From Holophagales bacterium (GTDB lineage Bacteria; Acidobacteriota; Thermoanaerobaculia; UBA5066), in the NCBI GenBank assembly GCA_016716705.1, contig JADJVF010000010.1, positions 117,839 to 181,838 of the forward strand: a stretch of 64,000 nt of DNA. Direction: 5' to 3'. The notes beneath the pieces are model-generated. The model saw only the letters and a list, made by a program, of their open reading frames with translations, had not been told where the DNA came from and did not search any database. Each line of letters begins with the position of its first letter. Position 1 is the stretch's first letter. The position numbers and the translations under genes are program-made. This document shows, in pieces, positions 47,396-55,181 of this stretch.

Positions 47396-47806
47396 ATGAA
47401 TCGCAAGGTCATCGCCCTGGTCGAAGACCCCTTCTGGAGGTCGAAGATCGACAACGCGGTGAGGTCCGTCGGTGCCACGACCGCTTTCCTCGCGAACCCC
47501 GCGGAAACCGCGGACCTGATCGAGCCAGGCGCGCCGGTCATCATCGTCGTCGACCTCGCGCTGAAGGCGCCCCCGTTCGAGGCGATCGCCAGGCTGAAGA
47601 AGGCCAAGGCGACCGCCTCCATACCGGTCGTCGGGTACTTCGACATGGCCCGGAAGGACCTGAAGGAGAAGGCCCTCGCCGCCGGGTTCGACGAGGTCCT
47701 TTCCCGATCGTCCTTCGCCGAGCGCTTCGCGGACCTCGTCCTGAAGTACCTGCTCCCCGGCGGTGTCCGGATGGAAGAGAGCGAGACCGAGCTGCCCGAG
47801 GAGTAA
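47396..47806 (+). CDS. Atypical CheY-like receiver domain protein
   Basis: A 136-residue single-domain protein with the receiver order: EDPFW near the acidic pocket, the likely phospho-aspartate in IIVVDLALKAP, then IPVVGYFDM in place of the conserved Thr/Ser, and LSRSS where the conserved Lys is expected. This suggests a degenerate or phosphorylation-independent receiver. GAGGAGG precedes the ATG. It is convergent with mglA (14 bases between stops), so a functional association with the polarity module is possible but unproven. Confidence 0.72.
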   Translation: MNRKVIALVEDPFWRSKIDNAVRSVGATTAFLANPAETADLIEPGAPVIIVVDLALKAPPFEAIARLKKAKATASIPVVGYFDMARKDLKEKALAAGFDEVLSRSSFAERFADLVLKYLLPGGVRMEESETELPEE

Positions 47807-47820
47807 GGGGCGACCCGGGG

Positions 47821-48405
47821 CTACTTCTTCCGAAGCTCCATCAATACCTGCTTCGCGACGGCTTTCAGCGTGTCGAAGACGCCGACGCCGGTCGGAGCGG
47901 TGGCCTCGAAGGTGGGCTCGCCCTTGTAGTTCAGCTGGCGGTACATCTCGTCGGCCGGGATGGCCGTCGGGAGGTCCCGCTTGTTGAGCTGGAGGACGTA
48001 GGGGATCGTCGCCAGGTCGAAGCCGTGATCGCGGAGGTTCTTCTCGAGGTTCTGGAGCGACTCGGCGTTGGCGTCCATCCGGGCTTCCTGCGAGTCGGCG
48101 ACGAAGACCACTCCGTCGACCCCCTTGAGGATCAGCTTGCGGCTCGCGTCGTAGAAGACCTGCCCGGGAACGGTGTAGAGGTGGAAGCGCGTCTTGAATC
48201 CGCGCACCGTGCCGAGGTCGAGCGGGAGGAAGTCGAAGAAGAGCGTCCGGTCGGTCTCGGTCGCCAGGGAGATCAGCTTCCCTTTTGCCGCCGGGTTCGT
48301 CCGGTCGTAGATGTACTGAAGGTTCGTCGTCTTCCCGCAGAGGCCGGGCCCGTAATAGACGATCTTGCAGTTGATCTCGCGGGCGGCGTAGTTGATGAAA
48401 GTCAT
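47821..48405 (-). CDS. mglA: Ras-like GTPase of the MglA polarity family
   Basis: A 194-residue small GTPase very close to myxobacterial MglA. It opens MTFINYAAREINCKIVYYGP, has the P-loop GPGLCGKTT, the unusual switch II context YTVPGQVFY, DGVVFVADSQEAR, the specificity motif NKRD, and ends APTGVGVFDTLKAVAKQVL. MglA sets cell polarity in Myxococcus and related bacteria. ATG 48405 was chosen because it matches the family start; TTG 48426 is possible. mglB is directly upstream on the same strand. Confidence 0.95.
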   Translation of the reverse strand: MTFINYAAREINCKIVYYGPGLCGKTTNLQYIYDRTNPAAKGKLISLATETDRTLFFDFLPLDLGTVRGFKTRFHLYTVPGQVFYDASRKLILKGVDGVVFVADSQEARMDANAESLQNLEKNLRDHGFDLATIPYVLQLNKRDLPTAIPADEMYRQLNYKGEPTFEATAPTGVGVFDTLKAVAKQVLMELRKK

Positions 48406-48481
48406 CGCTTCGGCACTCTCAGACAATCCCCCGTGCGGCGGGAGGTTCCCTCAGGGTGTCGACGAGGTGCGGCTCTCATGC

Positions 48482-48976
48482 TCACTCCCGGAAGAGGCTG
48501 TCGATGTCCTCGTCGGTGATCTCGGCGAAGGGAGAGTCGATTCCCTCCTGGCGCCGTTCCTTTTCCTCCTCGACCTTCCGCTGGATCGCGACGAAGACCC
48601 TTTCGAGGTCCTGGGTCGCCTTGCGGACGCGGAGCCGGACGAGGCCGAGCGAAGAGCGCTCGTCGAAGATGATGACGAGGATCACCCGCTGGTCGACGAT
48701 GGCGATGTAGACGTTGTCCTTCTCCCCCTCGTGGAAGAGGACGGGGAACTCCTTCTCGCCGATCAGCTTCGCGAGGCCGTCCGTGGCGGCGACGTTCCCG
48801 GCCGTGAGCGACGCGAGGGAGGTCGTGTCGAGCGACTCGAGGTCGCCCTGGGCGGCGATCTGCTGGCCGTTCTTGTCGACGATGAAAACGACCTTCGCCT
48901 GGGCGTCTGCTTTGAGCCGCCCGATGACTTCCTTTATCTGCTGAAACTCTTCGTCGAAGAGGACGAAATCCGTCAT
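48482..48976 (-). CDS. mglB: Roadblock/LC7 GTPase-activating protein MglB
   Basis: A 164-residue Roadblock/LC7 protein starting at ATG 48976 (MTDFVLFDEEFQQIKEVIGR). Core segments are VVFIVDKNGQQIAAQG, SLASLTAGNVAATDGLAKLIG and VYIAIVDQRVILVIIFDE; a charged C-terminal helix ends it. MglB is the GTPase-activating protein of MglA, and the gene order mglB-mglA with 76 bases between them is that of Myxococcus. Confidence 0.93.
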   Translation of the reverse strand: MTDFVLFDEEFQQIKEVIGRLKADAQAKVVFIVDKNGQQIAAQGDLESLDTTSLASLTAGNVAATDGLAKLIGEKEFPVLFHEGEKDNVYIAIVDQRVILVIIFDERSSLGLVRLRVRKATQDLERVFVAIQRKVEEEKERRQEGIDSPFAEITDEDIDSLFRE

Positions 48977-49025
48977 ATGGCGCCGATCCTCGCTAGTGTA
49001 ACCGATGCTCCCGCGTCACTTTCCC

Positions 49026-49619
49026 TCAGACCTCCCGCCGCCCCGAGAGAGACCTTCCCAGGGTCACCTCGTCGGCGAACTCGATGGCCGCGCCGACGGG
49101 CAGGCCGAACGCGAGGCGGGTGACGCGAATCCCGAGCGGCTTGAGCCGCCGGGCCAGGTAGAGGGCGGTCGCTTCTCCCTCGACGTTCGGGTTCGTCGCC
49201 AGGACGACCTCCGTCACGCCCCCGGCTGCCCGCTCGAGGAGGCCGGTCACGTGGAGGTCGTCGGGCCCGATCCCCCGGAGGGGGGCGAGGGCGCCCCCGA
49301 GGACGTGGTACCGGCCCCGGAATTCCCGCGTCCGCTCGAGGACCTCCACGTCGAACGGCTCCTCCACGACCGCCAGGAGCGCGCCGTCGCGCGAGGGGTC
49401 GGTGCAGAGGGCGCACGGATCCTCTTCGGTCAGGGCGTGGCAGACGGAGCACGAACGGGTCTTCTCACGCGCCTCGAGCACGGCCCCGGAGAGCCCCGCA
49501 GCCTCGGCCTGGGGCGCCACGAGGAGGAAGTGGGCGATCCGGCGCGCGCTCTTGGGGCCGATCCCGGGAAGGCGCTCCAGCGCCGCGACGAGGCGCGCAA
49601 GCGCCGGGAGCGCGGTCAC
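49026..49619 (-). CDS. recR: Recombination protein RecR
   Basis: A 197-residue RecR protein of the RecFOR pathway, which loads RecA on gapped DNA. The N-terminal helix-hairpin-helix LERLPGIGPKSARRIAHFLL, the C4 zinc finger CSVCHALTEEDPCALC and the Toprim segment LLAVVEEPFDVEVLER are all present. GTG 49619 overlaps the dnaX stop. The usual ybaB (ebfC) gene between dnaX and recR is missing. Confidence 0.95.
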   Translation of the reverse strand: MTALPALARLVAALERLPGIGPKSARRIAHFLLVAPQAEAAGLSGAVLEAREKTRSCSVCHALTEEDPCALCTDPSRDGALLAVVEEPFDVEVLERTREFRGRYHVLGGALAPLRGIGPDDLHVTGLLERAAGGVTEVVLATNPNVEGEATALYLARRLKPLGIRVTRLAFGLPVGAAIEFADEVTLGRSLSGRREV

Positions 49620-51373
49620 GGCTTGCGCTCGTCGGGCTTCACGTCGGCGATCTCGCCGTCGAACAGGTCGAGGATCTTCCGGACCCGCTCGTCGGCGGCG
49701 GCCCGGTTCTTCAGGTTCTCGCGTTCGAGCTTCCCGGGGTCGGCGGTGGCGGCGGCGGCCGTCAGGTCGCCGCCGGCGGGTTCGGCGCTCTCCACCGTCA
49801 CGTGAGCTTTCGGCCCGAGGACGGCGAGGGCGGCGTCGTCGAGGACTTTCTTCATCGCCGGCTCGCCGAGCCTCTTGGCCAGGGGCGGGCTCGGGGGGTC
49901 GAGGACGAGCCGGACCGTCTTCCCCTCGATGGAAACCGAGACGTCCTCGAGCGCGGCCCCGAGGTTCGAGTGCCGCTTCTCGACCGCCTCGCGGAAGGCG
50001 GTGATGCTGTCGGCCACGGCTTCGGGCTCCGGCTCGACCGCCTCGAGCGGCGTCAGGCCGACGAAGCGCGGCGAGTCGGGAACGGGCGCGGCGGCAGGGG
50101 GCTCGGGAGCGGTGCCGTGCGAGGCGGGCGGCGCTCCCGGCCGCGGCGCGGCCGGGGCGGGAGACGGTGGGGCGGCCGCCCGAGGAGCCGGCACCGGGAA
50201 CGACCCGCCCGACGCGAGGATCTCCTCGATCGGGACGAGGCGGGGCAGCTCGGCGAGCCGGAGGAAGAGGACCTCCAGCGCCAGCGACGGGACGTCGCTG
50301 CGGCGGAGCATCCCCTCCGCCTCGGAGAGGAGCGTCAGGACGCGCAGGAGCGTGGAGTAGGCCGTCGTCCGCGCCAGCTCGCGGAGCGTGGCCGAACCTT
50401 CTTCGGAGATGCCCGCGACGGCGGGCGCCGACGGGTCGGCGGCGAAGCGGACGGCCCCGCGGACGAGCGCCGTCAGGTCGTGGGCCGTGGCCCGCGGGTC
50501 CGACCCCGCGGCCTCCAGCTCGGCGGCGCCGCGGAGCACCGCGGCCCGGTCGCCGGAGAGGATCGCCGCCAGGAGCGCTACGAGCGCCGTCCGGTCGGGG
50601 GAGCCGAGGAGGAGGGCGACGTCGCCCGCGGTGACGCGGCCACCGGTCTGGGCGACCGCCTGGTCGAGGAGCGAGAGCCCGTCGCGGAGGCTCCCCGTCG
50701 CCGCGGCGGCGAGCGCCGCGAGGGCGGCGGGCTCGACCCAGGGCGCCGGCTTCTCCGCCGCGTCGACGGCATACCCCTCGCGGTGGGCGATCTCGGCGAG
50801 CCGGTCGGTCACTTCGGAATCCGTCAGGCGGCGGAAGTCGAAGCGCTGGCACCGCGAGAGGATCGTCGCCGGGATCTTGTGCCGCTCCGTCGTCGCGAGG
50901 ATGAAGACGGCGTGCGACGGCGGCTCCTCGAGCGTCTTCAGGAGCGCCTGGAACGCCGCCGCCGAGATGGCGTGGACCTCGTCGATGATGAAGACCTTCC
51001 GGCGGTCCCTCACCGGCGCGTAGCCGACGATCTCGATCAGGTCGCGCGCCTGGTCGACCTTGCCGTGCGTGGCGCCGTCGATCTCGAGGGCGTCGATGGA
51101 TCGCCCCTCGAGGACCTCCTGGCACGACTCGCACGTCCCGCACGGGCTCGGCGTCGGGCCGGCGGCGGTGCGGCAGTTGATGCCGGCGGCGAGGAGGCGC
51201 GCCGAGGTCGTCTTCCCGACGCCGCGAGGCCCCGAGAAGAGGTAGGCGTGAGCCATCCGGTCCTGGGTCAGGGCGTTCGTGAGGGCACGGACGATCTCGG
51301 GCTGCCCCACGACGTCCGTGAACGTCCGGGGGCGCCACTTCCGAGCGAGGGGAACGAAGGTGTTCGTCGTCAT
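49616..51373 (-). CDS. dnaX: DNA polymerase III tau/gamma subunit
   Basis: A 585-residue clamp-loader ATPase: LARKWRPRTFTDVVGQ at the start, Walker A GPRGVGKTT, a zinc module CGTCESCQE, Walker B FIIDEVHAIS, and the sensor region ATTERHKIPATILSRCQRF. A Pro/Ala-rich linker (about 375-430) leads to a C-terminal tau-like domain. ATG 51373 was chosen because it gives the family start MTTNTFVPLARKWRP; an upstream in-frame extension would overlap the SRP RNA gene. No slippery site for a gamma form was identified. Confidence 0.95.
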   Translation of the reverse strand: MTTNTFVPLARKWRPRTFTDVVGQPEIVRALTNALTQDRMAHAYLFSGPRGVGKTTSARLLAAGINCRTAAGPTPSPCGTCESCQEVLEGRSIDALEIDGATHGKVDQARDLIEIVGYAPVRDRRKVFIIDEVHAISAAAFQALLKTLEEPPSHAVFILATTERHKIPATILSRCQRFDFRRLTDSEVTDRLAEIAHREGYAVDAAEKPAPWVEPAALAALAAAATGSLRDGLSLLDQAVAQTGGRVTAGDVALLLGSPDRTALVALLAAILSGDRAAVLRGAAELEAAGSDPRATAHDLTALVRGAVRFAADPSAPAVAGISEEGSATLRELARTTAYSTLLRVLTLLSEAEGMLRRSDVPSLALEVLFLRLAELPRLVPIEEILASGGSFPVPAPRAAAPPSPAPAAPRPGAPPASHGTAPEPPAAAPVPDSPRFVGLTPLEAVEPEPEAVADSITAFREAVEKRHSNLGAALEDVSVSIEGKTVRLVLDPPSPPLAKRLGEPAMKKVLDDAALAVLGPKAHVTVESAEPAGGDLTAAAATADPGKLERENLKNRAAADERVRKILDLFDGEIADVKPDERKP

Positions 51374-51379
51374 GAAAAA

Positions 51380-51511
51380 CCCCGAGCCCCTCGATGAGTC
51401 CGGGTGATCCGCGGCGCTCGAGCCGATCCTCTTAGTGCTGCTTCCTTCCGGATCTGACACGATTCGAGGGGGGTCGTCGCGCGGGACCCGAACTCACCCA
51501 GGGGCCCGGGG
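51380..51511 (-). ncRNA. ffs: Signal recognition particle RNA (4.5S type)
   Basis: The minus strand contains the hallmark domain IV GTCAGATCCGGAAGGAAGCA. The outer arms pair: CCCCGGGCCCC at the 5' end with GGGGCTCGGGG at the 3' end (11 bp with one G-U), and GAGTTCGGGT with ACCCGGACTC inside it. A run of five T at 51379-51375 follows, as in an intrinsic terminator. This defines a small SRP RNA of about 132 nt directly upstream of dnaX, as in other bacteria. It binds Ffh for membrane targeting of nascent proteins. Confidence 0.95.
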
Positions 51512-51576
51512 CGGGGATTCTAGTTCAGGGACCCCGGCCGCGTCAGAAAAACGGGTCGCGCCGGGCGGAGCGAACG

Positions 51577-51666
51577 TGGCGGACAGGGTGGGATTCGAAC
51601 CCACGGTAGCCTTTCGACTACACACGGCTTCCAACCGTGCTCCTTAAACCGCTCGGACACCTGTCC
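51577..51666 (-). tRNA. tRNA-Ser (anticodon GGA), CCA encoded
   Basis: The minus strand folds into a class II tRNA. The acceptor stem is GGACAGG paired with CCTGTCC, discriminator G, then encoded CCA. The anticodon loop is TTGGAAG, giving GGA. A long variable arm and the T arm GGGTTCGAATCCC are present. It is 90 nt with CCA. Confidence 0.95.
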
Positions 51667-51790
51667 ACGTCCGCGGGGACGGAGACTCTGCCCCGGCTGC
51701 GCCGTTCCGTCAAGCGGGATCTCGCGGGATCTCGTAAAACGGCCGTGACGGCCAAACGAAAGCCCATCCGGCGACGTATCACGTAGCGTG

Positions 51791-52261
51791 ATGGCTCGCA
51801 CCCGTTCCCGCCTCGCCCCGACCGCCCTCGTGGCGGCCCTCGCGTTCCTCGCGGCCGCTCCCGCCGCCGCGGCCGGGAAGCTCGTCGAAGAGACCGTCGA
51901 CGTCCCTCGCGCGACCCGCGTCCCCCTGTCGATCACCTTCGAGAAATCGACGATCTTCGCCGTCGAGTCCCAGAACGACCCGAAGCCCGAAGACGTCGAG
52001 GAGGCCCGGACGAAGGACCCGAACGACAAGACATGGGTCCTCCTCCGCTTCGCCTACCGCAACGACGGCTGGACGAGGCAGAAGGTGAAGATCCGCGCCC
52101 TGCTCCTCGACGAGGCCGGAGGGGTCCTCGCGGACGTGGGTCGCTCGACGAAGCTCGGCAAGCAGAAGACGGAGGACACCGTGACCGTCCCGATGAAGGT
52201 CGGGACCGTCGACTGGGGTCGCGCCGCGAGGATGAAGCTCCTCGTCACGTTTCTCGACTGA
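51791..52261 (+). CDS. Secreted protein of unknown function, paralogue B
   Basis: A 156-residue exported protein with a signal peptide (about residues 1-27, ending PAAAA). The mature part resembles the protein at 40997: a strand-rich segment WVLLRFAYRNDGWTRQKVKIRA, then a polar turn LLLDEAGGVLADVGRST, then TEDTVTVPMKVGTVDWG. It lies between two tRNA-Ser genes. ATG 51791 was used; GTG 51788 is possible. Function is unknown. Confidence 0.68.
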   Translation: MARTRSRLAPTALVAALAFLAAAPAAAAGKLVEETVDVPRATRVPLSITFEKSTIFAVESQNDPKPEDVEEARTKDPNDKTWVLLRFAYRNDGWTRQKVKIRALLLDEAGGVLADVGRSTKLGKQKTEDTVTVPMKVGTVDWGRAARMKLLVTFLD

Positions 52262-52321
52262 CGGGCTTCCCCCGCGGGAGACCTTGCGCTATCCTCTCCC
52301 GCCCGCTCCGAGGCCGATCGC

Positions 52322-52411
52322 GGTGAGGTGCTGGAGTGGTTGATCAGGCCAGTCTCGAAAACTGGTGTAGTCGAAAGGCTACCGTGGGTTCAAATCCCAC
52401 CCTCACCGCCA
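52322..52411 (+). tRNA. tRNA-Ser (anticodon CGA), CCA encoded
   Basis: A class II tRNA with acceptor GGTGAGG/CCTCACC, discriminator G and CCA. The anticodon loop CTCGAAA contains CGA. Its variable arm and T arm (TGTAGTCGAAAGGCTACCGT and neighbours) are nearly identical to the tRNA-Ser(GGA) at 51577, suggesting local duplication. Confidence 0.95.
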
Positions 52412-52470
52412 TTTGATTCGCCCGGAGAGCCAGGGAGACCAGAGGATCCAGAGGAGCCAGAGGTCTCGGA

Positions 52471-52494
52471 GCCGCCCGCTCGGGCGGCCTTTCG
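52471..52494 (+). terminator. Intrinsic terminator after tRNA-Ser(CGA)
   Basis: An 8-bp perfect GC stem (GCCGCCCG and its complement) with a two-base loop is followed by CTTTCGTCTTT. It lies 60 bases after the tRNA, whose transcript it probably ends. Confidence 0.7.
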
Positions 52495-52498
52495 TCTT

Positions 52499-53325
52499 TC
52501 AGCGCTTCAGGAACCACCCGGCGAGCGAGCCGACGAGGTCGACGATCCCGCCGAGCGCGTTGAGGCCCTGCTGGCTCCGGTCCCAGTCCGAGGACGGCAT
52601 TCCGACCGAGCTCGAGAAGGCGCGCCGGTTCTCGAGAGTCCGCACCTCTTCCGAGAGCCTGTCCCTCTCCCTCGCGCGAATCCTGTCCCAGCCCCCCTTT
52701 TCGAGAAAGGTGACGATCGCGGCGAGCTCTCCCTTGTCGAACCAGAGCCCGTGGTCGCGGCAGGCGTCGAGGACGATTCCCGAACCGCCGCCGTAGTTCG
52801 ACCGGTTCATCAGCTTCGCGCAGGACGGACAGGGGCGGTACTTCACGGCCGGGAACGCGCCGCTCGGCCGCTTGCCGGGCGGCCGCGGCCGCCTGTGCAG
52901 CGGGAGCCGCCTCCGCGGGCGGCTCGGCGAGGCGGACCTTCGCCCGCGTGTCGGCGTCCTTCGTCACCGCCTCGAACGCTTCCCGCTTCAGGAAGAGACC
53001 CGGAGCAGCGGGGGCACTCGGCGTACCCGACGGCCCCGAAGGCGTGGGCGACGAGGTCGAGCCGGCAGTCGGGGCAGCGCCCCGACCCATCCGCCACGAA
53101 GGCCGGGGCGGGGAGAAGCGCCCCGCACTTCACACAGCGCTCGGCCTCGCGCGGGGAGAGGGCAAAGCAGGTGACGCAGCGTTTCGTCGCGAGGAGCGAC
53201 CCGCAGTGCACGCATCCCCGGGCATCCCTGGCGGCGGGGGCGCCGCACGAGGGACAACGGAACGTCGGGGCCTCCGGGGGCGAGAACGCCCCCCGGTCAG
53301 CGGGTCGGTTGCCTTCTGCGCTCAC
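52499..53325 (-). CDS. Multi-zinc-ribbon protein (TFIIB-type zinc finger), two frame breaks
   Basis: The coding sequence is in three frames. From GTG 53325 the first gives zinc ribbons CPSCGAPAARDARGCVHCG, CVTCFALSPREAERCVKCG and CPDCRLDLVAHAFG, and ECPRC. An extra G near 52999-53001 moves on to GLFLKREAFEAVTKDADTRAK, and another near 52860-52861 to VKYRPCPSCAKLMNRSNYGG and DHGLWFDKGELAAIV, a zf-TFIIB module. Removing both bases gives 275 codons. A GGAG site precedes the start, inside the end of tadA. The array of six or more CxxC ribbons suggests nucleic-acid or protein binding; its role is unknown. Confidence 0.72.
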
Positions 53326-53773
53326 GGAAGAACTCCTTCAGGATTCTCCCGCATTCCTCCCCGAGGACGCCCGGTTCGACCAGGACCCTGTGATTGAGGC
53401 GCTCGTCGCGGCAGAGGTCCCCGAGCGAGCCGACGAAGCCCGCCTTCGGGTCGGCCGCCCCGTAGACGAGCCGCGGGAGGCGGGAGAGGACGATCGCCCC
53501 GGCGCACATCGCGCACGGCTCGAGGGTGACGTAGAGCGTGCAGCCGTCGAGCCGCCACGACCCGAGCCGCCGGGCGGCGCGACGCAGGACGAGGACCTCG
53601 GCGTGCGCCGTCGGGTCGTGGTCGACCTCGCGCCGGTTGCGGGCCCGGGCGACGACGAGGCCGTCCTTCACGACGACGGCCCCGATCGGCACGTCGCGGT
53701 GAGCCGGTGCGCGGCGCGCCGCGCGGAGGGCCTCCCGCATGAAACGCTCGTCGTCCGCCTGAGAGACCTTCAC
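53297..53773 (-). CDS. tadA: tRNA-specific adenosine deaminase
   Basis: A 158-residue deaminase. HAE in DPTAHAEVLVL and PCxxC in LEPCAMCAGAIVLSR are the zinc and catalytic residues; VYGAADPKAGFVGSL is the family C-terminal signature. TadA makes inosine at position 34 of tRNA-Arg(ACG), and that tRNA is encoded at 60638. GTG 53773 overlaps the stop of the preceding lipoprotein gene. Confidence 0.92.
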   Translation of the reverse strand: MKVSQADDERFMREALRAARRAPAHRDVPIGAVVVKDGLVVARARNRREVDHDPTAHAEVLVLRRAARRLGSWRLDGCTLYVTLEPCAMCAGAIVLSRLPRLVYGAADPKAGFVGSLGDLCRDERLNHRVLVEPGVLGEECGRILKEFFRERRRQPTR

Positions 53774-54423
53774 CTCGTTCCTTTTCCGGCCCGAACGAGA
53801 CGTTCCGCCTCGGGCTCCGTGAGGACCCTGTAGGCAGGCTTGCGGGCTTCGGCGTAGCCCGGGCTGTGGTGTCGCGCCGGCCAGCCGGCCCTCTCCGACG
53901 AACGGTCCAGCTCCTCGAACGCGCGGATTCCCATTCTCGCCAGCTCGAGGCCCGCCAGACTCCGGCCGAAGGCCCGCCACGCCGCGACGAAGAGCCCGGG
54001 GTCCGGCTCGAAGCTCCGTGCGCTCGAGAGGAACGCCCCCAGGGCCACGTTCGGGTCGCCCCCGGCCGCCTTGAAGGGGCGCAGGTTGAGCCGGACGACG
54101 GCCCCGTCCGGCCTGAGCGGGACGACGAGCGGCTCGCCAGGGAGCGGCGGGCCGAGGCTCTCCCACTCCGCTTCGAGCCACGTCCGCGCAGCTTCTTCCG
54201 AAGGCGCGGCGTGCTCCCCTCCCCGGGCCGCCTGGAAGAGCCACTTGTATGCGTCCTCGATCCCCGCGGAAGGCTCCTCTGCGAGTGCGCTCCTGGCGAA
54301 CGCGGCGAGGGATTCCGCTGAAAGGGGTCCGGGTGCAGGTCCGGCGAGCGCTCCGCATCCCGGGACGAAGGCGAGGGTCGCAACGAGAAGGCTCCGCACC
54401 ACGCGGCGTAGGTTACGGGACAT
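53770..54423 (-). CDS. Lipoprotein of unknown function
   Basis: A 217-residue protein with an N-terminal signal (RRVVRSLLVATLAFVPG) and lipobox Cys at about residue 23. The mature domain is helical with Trp-rich segments (ARTWLEAEWESLG and FVAAWRAFGRSLAG). No family recognised. It is translationally coupled to tadA by a GTGA overlap and is divergent from the acyltransferase pair. Confidence 0.65.
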   Translation of the reverse strand: MSRNLRRVVRSLLVATLAFVPGCGALAGPAPGPLSAESLAAFARSALAEEPSAGIEDAYKWLFQAARGGEHAAPSEEAARTWLEAEWESLGPPLPGEPLVVPLRPDGAVVRLNLRPFKAAGGDPNVALGAFLSSARSFEPDPGLFVAAWRAFGRSLAGLELARMGIRAFEELDRSSERAGWPARHHSPGYAEARKPAYRVLTEPEAERLVRAGKGTR

Positions 54424-54468
54424 GGGGAGCCGAATCACCCCCTCGGATATCCTCCGGCTCCCGCGCCG

Positions 54469-55143
54469 ATGCCGAGCGAACACGCGCCCAGAGGCCCCTC
54501 CCCCGCCACCACCCCGCCGGCCCCCCCGCACCGGCCTCTCTGGGCGCGCCTGTTCGGGCCGCCGGCACGGCTCCTTCTCCGCGCCTTCGGCTGGCGCCTC
54601 GAGGGCTCGCTTCCCGCCGAGCCGAAGTTCGTCCTCATCGCCGCGCCCCACACGAGCAACTGGGACCTCGTCCTCATGCTCCTCTGCAGCCTCTCCTACG
54701 GCATGTGGCCGTCGTGGGTCGGCAAGCACACGATCTTCCAGCCGCCGCTCGGCTGGCTCCTCCGCCTCCTCGGCGGGATCCCGATCGACCGGCGATCGCG
54801 CGGCAACCGCGTCGAGCAGCTCGCCGCACTCTTCGCCGGGCGCGACCGGCTGATCCTGGCCATCCCTCCCGAGGGCTCGCGCTCGAGCCACACGCACTGG
54901 AAGAGCGGCTTCTACTGGGTCGCGCGCACCGCGAACGTCCCGGTCTGCCTCTCCTTCCTCGACTGGGGCACCCGCCGGGCAGGTCTCGGCCCGCTCCTTC
55001 GCCCGACCGGCGACCTGCGCGCCGACATGGACTTCGTCCGGGCGTTCTACGCGGGCAGGACCGGCCGCTTCCCCGAGATGCAGGGTCCGATCCGCCTCGA
55101 GGGGGAGGACGGACCGGCGGCCGACACGCCGGCTTCTTCATAG
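54469..55143 (+). CDS. Lysophospholipid-type acyltransferase (PlsC superfamily)
   Basis: A 224-residue protein with the variant HxxxxD motif APHTSNWDLVL, the IDRRSRGNR region and the glycine-rich substrate motif IPPEGSRS. The group is a small PlsC-like branch often called 1-acyl-glycerol-3-phosphate acyltransferase. It probably esterifies lysophospholipids at the inner membrane. A start at 54469 is supported by the length of the branch; the N-terminus is Pro-rich. The next gene encodes a second acyltransferase. Confidence 0.8.
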   Translation: MPSEHAPRGPSPATTPPAPPHRPLWARLFGPPARLLLRAFGWRLEGSLPAEPKFVLIAAPHTSNWDLVLMLLCSLSYGMWPSWVGKHTIFQPPLGWLLRLLGGIPIDRRSRGNRVEQLAALFAGRDRLILAIPPEGSRSSHTHWKSGFYWVARTANVPVCLSFLDWGTRRAGLGPLLRPTGDLRADMDFVRAFYAGRTGRFPEMQGPIRLEGEDGPAADTPASS

Positions 55144-55181
55144 CCGGTGGGCAGGCGGGATATCGTCCCGCCGTCCCGCCC

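Noticed and set aside
54249..55181. N-terminal extension of the PlsB-like protein
   Set aside because: It is a wrong-frame reading across the upstream acyltransferase gene; ATG 55182 gives the membrane helix and full motif set.
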